From Miltoncostaeaceae bacterium (lineage in GTDB: Bacteria; Actinomycetota; Thermoleophilia; Miltoncostaeales; Miltoncostaeaceae): a DNA stretch of 10,143 nt. Positions 6,731-10,143 of the stretch are shown piece by piece (the first letter of the stretch is position 1; the number at the start of each line of letters is the position of its first letter). Below the pieces are notes generated by a model. The model was not told where the DNA came from, did no database searches, and saw only the letters and a list, made by a program, of their open reading frames with translations. Made by a program: the position numbers and the translations under genes. The DNA is taken from the NCBI GenBank assembly GCA_030598075.1, contig JAUVQP010000040.1, positions 1 through 10,143 on the forward strand. The letters are read 5' to 3'.

Positions 6731-8683
6731 GGCGCCGCGGATGCTAACGGCGGCCCCGGAGCCCGACAAGCGCCCCGGGCGGCGACCGCGCTCGGTGTCG
6801 CCGCGTTGGCGGGTTGGGCCGCCCTCGCGTGCTGGGCGGGCGGCTACGACCCGGGCGACGGGCTTGGCGGGCGCGGCGCCCAGGGCGCGGCCTTTGGGCT
6901 TGCGATCGCCGCCCCAATCGCGGCGGCCGCCGTGTGGCAGGCGCGCGGACGACCGGCGCTTCGAGCCCGGACATCCCTCCTGAGCCTGGGGGCCATGGCC
7001 GGGCTGTGGCTGTGGACCCTCCTCTCGATCGGCTGGGCCGCGGCCCCGGATCTCGCATGGCTCGACGCCAACCGGACGGCGATCGCCGTGGCCGCCTTGG
7101 CCGCGGGGCTGGCTCTCGGCGCGCTGATTCCCCGCGCCGGGGAGCGACTGGCGCTCGGGCTCAGCGCCGCGGCGCTGGCGCCGATTGGCTGGGCGCTGAC
7201 GGTCGCGGTGTTCCCCGAGGCCAGCGGGTCGTCGCGTCAACTCGCCCGGCTCTCCGAGCCACTCGGCTACTGGAACGCCCTCGCGTTGGTGGCCGCCTTC
7301 GCAATGCCCGGTGCGCTGGCGTTGGCGTCGAAGCGGCGCCTCGGTCGCGCGACGGTGCCCCTCGCGGCAGCCTGGATCGCCCTCCTCGCCACAACCGGCA
7401 CCCTGACCCTGTCGCGCGGAGGGATGCTCGCCTTCGCCGTCGCCGCGCTCGTCACCCTCGCCGCGCTGCCGCGACGCGGGCCCGCCTGCCTGGCGCTGGT
7501 GGCCGGTATCGCGGGCGCGGCGCTGCCGGTCGCGTTCGGGCTCACCGACGACTCCTACAGAACGGACGGCCTGACCGCGGCGGCACGGGCGGACGCGGGC
7601 CTCGCGCTGGGGTGGCGGCTCGCCGTCGGCGTCGCGGTCGCCGTGACCATCGTCGTCGTCGCCCGACGGCTCGGCTGGCGGGCTCCCCGCGTGGAGCCAG
7701 GTCGGATCCGCGCGGGGCTCTCCGGGCTGGCGATACTTCTCGCGCTCGGGCTGGTCGTGGCCGTCGCTCTCAGCGCCAGCGTGCGCGGCGGGCTCGGCGA
7801 CGATGCGAGCGGGGTCGTGGGCAACAGCAGCTCCCGCTTCACCGACCTCGGCGCGAACAACCGGCCACAGTGGTGGGGCGAGGCCATCCGGGGCTTCGCG
7901 GCGTCGCCGCTCGCCGGCCACGGCGGTGGCGGCTTCGAGCTCGTGCATCTCCAGGAGCGTCCCGAGGACTCGGCCGACGCATTCATCCCCGGCGAGCCCC
8001 ACCAGGTGGAGCTGCGCCTGCTCTCGGGGCTCGGCCTCGTCGGGCTCGCCCTCTTCTTGGCGGTGCTCGGGGGAGTCGCTTGGGGGGCCCTGCGCGCCCG
8101 CGCCGCCGGACGCGGCGAGGCGCTGGGGCTGCCGACCGCGATCGCCGTGGCCTTCCTCGTTCAGGCGCAGGTCGATTGGAGCTTCGCCATCCCTGCGCTG
8201 ATCGTGCCCGCCGCCGCGGCGGCTGGAGTCATCCTCGCGCGCGCGGAGCCCGCGGGACCCGAGCGGCGGGGCGGGCGACGAGATCCGCTGACGGCCCTCG
8301 CGCTGGTCGCCGTCACCTCCATCATGATCGGTTCGGCCCTTCTCCCGTGGCTCTCCGAAAGCCGTTCGGCCGCCGCCAACGACGCGCTCCTCGCAGGCGA
8401 CCCCGAGCTGGCCATCGACCGCGCCAGGGCGGCGCGTTCGCTCAACCCCTACTCCCTCAACCCCCTGCTCATCCAGGGAGCGGCCTACGCGGACCTGCGC
8501 GACCGATCCCGCGAGCTGGGCGCCTACCGCGAGATGACCCGCATACAGCCCGACAACCCCCGGGCGTGGTCACGCTTCGCCGTCGCTCTGGGCCCGGATC
8601 CGCGCGCGGCGGCGGCCTGGCGCGAGGTCCTCCGGCTTAACCCAGGGGACCGGCGGGCCCGGGCGGAGCAGGGGCTTCCGTGA
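6701..8683 (+). CDS. O-antigen ligase/polymerase family membrane protein (Wzy_C) with C-terminal TPR-like domain
   Basis: This polytopic membrane protein probably polymerises or ligates lipid-linked surface glycans on the outer face of the membrane. The ~660-residue frame shows ten or more hydrophobic segments, starting near residue 28. Family landmarks are GYWNA (189-193), TLTLSRGGM around Arg239, and GHGGGGFEL (406-414). After the long loop comes EPHQVELRLLSGLGLVGL with conserved His434. After the last helix (~530-548), residues 550-655 form amphipathic TPR-like helices (AANDALLAGDPELAIDRARA; LRLNPGDRRA). The start is doubtful: there is no in-frame ATG before the first helix. GTG 6701 is the best choice, with a weak AGAAGAG upstream, and it overlaps the divergent minus-strand gene by 30 nt. 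TTG 6806 would cut into the first helix. The other-frame ATG 6741 would need a frameshift to join this frame. The 3' end overlaps the convergent glycosyltransferase gene by 47 nt. The exact substrate cannot be told. Confidence 0.86.
   Translation: MDLTGRDQPHGAADANGGPGARQAPRAATALGVAALAGWAALACWAGGYDPGDGLGGRGAQGAAFGLAIAAPIAAAAVWQARGRPALRARTSLLSLGAMAGLWLWTLLSIGWAAAPDLAWLDANRTAIAVAALAAGLALGALIPRAGERLALGLSAAALAPIGWALTVAVFPEASGSSRQLARLSEPLGYWNALALVAAFAMPGALALASKRRLGRATVPLAAAWIALLATTGTLTLSRGGMLAFAVAALVTLAALPRRGPACLALVAGIAGAALPVAFGLTDDSYRTDGLTAAARADAGLALGWRLAVGVAVAVTIVVVARRLGWRAPRVEPGRIRAGLSGLAILLALGLVVAVALSASVRGGLGDDASGVVGNSSSRFTDLGANNRPQWWGEAIRGFAASPLAGHGGGGFELVHLQERPEDSADAFIPGEPHQVELRLLSGLGLVGLALFLAVLGGVAWGALRARAAGRGEALGLPTAIAVAFLVQAQVDWSFAIPALIVPAAAAAGVILARAEPAGPERRGGRRDPLTALALVAVTSIMIGSALLPWLSESRSAAANDALLAGDPELAIDRARAARSLNPYSLNPLLIQGAAYADLRDRSRELGAYREMTRIQPDNPRAWSRFAVALGPDPRAAAAWREVLRLNPGDRRARAEQGLP
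6741..6769 (-). promoter_or_regulatory. Candidate sigma-70-type promoter for the small secreted protein gene and lepB
   Basis: On the minus strand a -35 element TTGTCG (6764-6769) and a -10 element TAGCAT (6741-6746) are separated by exactly 17 bp. Each matches the consensus at 4 of 6 positions. Transcription would start near 6734, only about 4 nt before the GTG at 6730. This would explain the missing Shine-Dalgarno, since leaderless mRNAs are common in Actinomycetota. It is a computed-by-eye candidate without experimental support. Confidence 0.45.
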
Positions 8684-9464
8684 CCTCTCCGATCTCCGGC
8701 TCGCGCGCGCCGACCGCCTCCCGGCGAGCGCCCGCCAGGCGTCGCCGCAAGCGCGGCACCAGCACCGCCGCCTCCCACACGATGCGGCGACTCATCTTCG
8801 AACGACCGCGGACACGCTCGCTGAACGTGATCGGAACCTCCCGAACCCGATACCCGGCGAGAAGCGCTCGGTAGGTGAGCTCGATCTGAAAGGCGTATCC
8901 CGCCGACGTCACCTCGTCGAACGGGATCGACTCGAGCACCGGGCGCCGGAAACACTTGAAGCCGCCCGTCAGATCCCGCACACCGACGCGGAGCACGCGC
9001 CGGGCGTACCAGCAACCTCCCCGGCTGACCGCGCGCCGAACCACGCCCCATCGTTGAACGCCTCCGCCGGGCACGTAGCGCGACCCGAGCACGAGGTCGG
9101 CGGACCGCGTGGCGTCGACGAGCGCCGGAAGCGCCCTCGGCCGGTGCGAGAAATCGCAGTCCATCTCGACGACGAGGGACGCCCCCGAATCGAGCGCCCG
9201 CCGAAAGCCGGCCCGATACGCGGGGCCGATGCCCTCCTTGCGGCTGCGCCGCAGGACGGCCACGCGCGCATCGCGCGCGGCGAGCGCCTCGACCAGATCC
9301 GCCGTTCCGTCGGGGGAGCCATCGTCGACCACCAGAAGACGACCGTCCCAATGGTTCTCGTCGATCACCTCGATCAGGGCGTCGAGCATCGGCACGACGT
9401 TCTCGGCCTCGTTGTAGGTCGGCAAGATGATCCACACCTGGCCGGGGTCGGAGTGGACGGTCAT
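8637..9464 (-). CDS. GT2-family glycosyltransferase, polyprenol-phosphate mannose synthase (DPM1/Ppm)-like
   Basis: This enzyme probably transfers mannose (or another hexose) from a nucleotide sugar to polyprenyl phosphate at the inner membrane face. The product would be a lipid-linked donor for protein or glycan mannosylation. The 275-residue protein is a single GT-A domain: LPTYNEAENV (14-23), VVDDGSPDGT (45-54) for nucleotide binding, and MDCDFSHRP (101-109) with the DxD-type metal site Asp102/Asp104 and the His107 seen in dolichol-phosphate mannosyltransferases. GSRYVPGGG (127-135) and DLTGGFKCFRR (164-174) follow, then FQIELTYRA and PITFSERVRGRSKM. There is no C-terminal membrane pair, as in the stand-alone DPM1/Ppm catalytic type. 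The tail after ~245 is Pro/Ala/Glu-rich. ATG at 9464 lies in an ATGA overlap with the upstream gene, so translation is probably coupled; no other strong ribosome site is visible. Its 3' end overlaps the convergent O-antigen-ligase-like gene by 47 nt. The sugar is inferred. Confidence 0.92.
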   Translation of the reverse strand: MTVHSDPGQVWIILPTYNEAENVVPMLDALIEVIDENHWDGRLLVVDDGSPDGTADLVEALAARDARVAVLRRSRKEGIGPAYRAGFRRALDSGASLVVEMDCDFSHRPRALPALVDATRSADLVLGSRYVPGGGVQRWGVVRRAVSRGGCWYARRVLRVGVRDLTGGFKCFRRPVLESIPFDEVTSAGYAFQIELTYRALLAGYRVREVPITFSERVRGRSKMSRRIVWEAAVLVPRLRRRLAGARREAVGAREPEIGEVTEAPAPPGPAGPLG

Positions 9465-10143
9465 CGGGCGGGCAGGCTGATTCCGAAGGTGAACGGGCCG
9501 TCGAGGGGGCGGGGGGCGCCCCCGCGCTCGGCGCGGGCGGGAAGATGCGACAGACGCACTCCGAGCGCCGAGGCGGCGGCTGGAATGCCCGGGCTCAACT
9601 CGATGCTGGTCTCCATCCAGGTGGCTCGGCCGACGCCGTGGATGTGCAGCGTCGCGTAGCGAGTGCCGACATCGTCCCAGACCTCCACCAGACCCATGCC
9701 CGGCGCGAGGCTCGCGACGCTGATCTCGCCGTCGGTGAGGCATCCGAGGGTCAGCACCGAGCGCTCCCGGTAGCGCTCGATCGACCACAGGCAGACGGCG
9801 CCCTGGGGATCGAGGCGCGCCTGGCCGACGGGCACCAGACCGGCGAAACTTCCGCGCGAGCGAGCGGGGGCCCGGGATGACGGCGGCGGAGCGGGCGCGT
9901 CGGTGGGCTCGCGGGGGACGTCCGCGGTCGTGCGCTTCGGCATCAGGTCCAGCTCGATCTCGAGGGGCTCCGCGAGCAGCGGGCGCTCGACGGCGCCGCG
10001 GCGCGATACAGCGGTGCGAGCCAGACCGGTGATCGTGAGGGTCAGGCAACGCGCACCGGAGGGCGGCGCGGGCTCGATCCACGCGGTTGCCTGAAGCGAT
10101 CCGAGCCCGGCCGACTGTCCGACGAGATCCACGGTGTAGCTCG
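9461..10143 (-). CDS. Uncharacterised protein, N-terminus cut by the window edge
   Basis: I do not recognise this protein. About 226 residues are visible and the frame stays open to the right edge. A GTG at 10132 could start it, but it has no Shine-Dalgarno and the open frame continues through SYT before it, so the gene probably begins outside the window. The sequence looks like two beta-rich segments (to about residue 70 of the visible part, and from about 95 onward, with LVEVWDDVGTRYATLHIHG). A Pro/Ala/Ser/Arg linker (APAPPPSSRAPARSRG) joins them. There is no signal peptide, membrane helix or cysteine pattern in the visible part, so it is probably soluble or the C-terminal portion of a larger protein. 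It overlaps the mannosyltransferase-like gene by ATGA, which suggests a shared operon and perhaps a shared role in surface-glycan biology. Coding is supported by the 680-nt open frame, GC-rich third positions and the coupled junction. Confidence 0.75.
   Translation of the reverse strand, partial: SYTVDLVGQSAGLGSLQATAWIEPAPPSGARCLTLTITGLARTAVSRRGAVERPLLAEPLEIELDLMPKRTTADVPREPTDAPAPPPSSRAPARSRGSFAGLVPVGQARLDPQGAVCLWSIERYRERSVLTLGCLTDGEISVASLAPGMGLVEVWDDVGTRYATLHIHGVGRATWMETSIELSPGIPAAASALGVRLSHLPARAERGGAPRPLDGPFTFGISLPAR

Noticed and set aside
6731..8002. Upstream extension of the small secreted protein frame on the minus strand to 8002
   Set aside because: It is antisense to the ligase-like gene. 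The sequence is Arg/Gly/Pro-rich shadow and would bury the clear signal peptide in the middle of a protein.
8210..8223. 14-bp palindrome GCCGCCGCGGCGGC
   Set aside because: It encodes a run of alanines inside a membrane helix; repeated GCC/GCG codons make such symmetry by chance in this composition.
9465..10082. Upstream extension of the glycosyltransferase frame to 10082
   Set aside because: It overlaps the coupled unknown gene in another frame. The GT2 fold begins right after the ATG at 9464, which sits in an ATGA junction.
1..10143. CRISPR array, insertion sequence, tRNA/rRNA, phage or defence system
   Set aside because: No regularly spaced repeats, transposase motifs, inverted-repeat-bounded elements or tRNA-like folds were seen, and every sizeable open region is accounted for by housekeeping or cell-surface genes.

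Overview
This is a high-GC window whose genes are densely packed, often overlapping, on both strands. Every gene reads as ordinary chromosomal content with uniformly G/C-rich third codon positions. The gene set suggests a Gram-positive Actinomycetota: a class II (B12-dependent) ribonucleotide reductase behind NrdR, a CopB-type copper ATPase, an actinobacterial-style signal peptidase I, and a Wzy_C polymerase/ligase with a TPR tail. I lean towards Thermoleophilia from remembered resemblance of the small secreted protein and the O-antigen-ligase-like protein. Some Chloroflexota would look similar, so the assignment is an inference.

Layout. (1) Positions 1-4948, minus strand: nrdR, then nrdJ, then a copB-like P1B-type ATPase that runs off the left edge. 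nrdR and nrdJ overlap, and the ATPase starts 33 nt after nrdJ, so the three probably form one transcript. (2) Positions 4949-5160: a divergent control region with two inverted repeats whose centres lie 32 bp apart, matching the tandem NrdR-box arrangement. The repressor therefore very likely controls its own operon. (3) Positions 5161-5691, plus strand: an O6-alkylguanine-DNA alkyltransferase (ogt), convergent with and just overlapping lepB. (4) Positions 5684-6730, minus strand: a small secreted/anchored protein followed 15 nt later by signal peptidase I, probably from a near-leaderless promoter. (5) Positions 6701-8683, plus strand: a polytopic O-antigen ligase/polymerase-like protein with C-terminal TPR-like helices. 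(6) Positions 8637-10143, minus strand: an unrecognised protein, cut by the right edge, coupled through ATGA to a GT2 polyprenol-phosphate mannosyltransferase-like enzyme.

Themes: dNTP supply and its repressor, DNA alkylation repair and copper export on the left; protein export and cell-surface glycan assembly on the right. No RNA gene, CRISPR array, insertion sequence or intergenic terminator was seen. The most notable non-genic signals are the paired NrdR boxes and a perfect 30-bp palindrome inside lepB.
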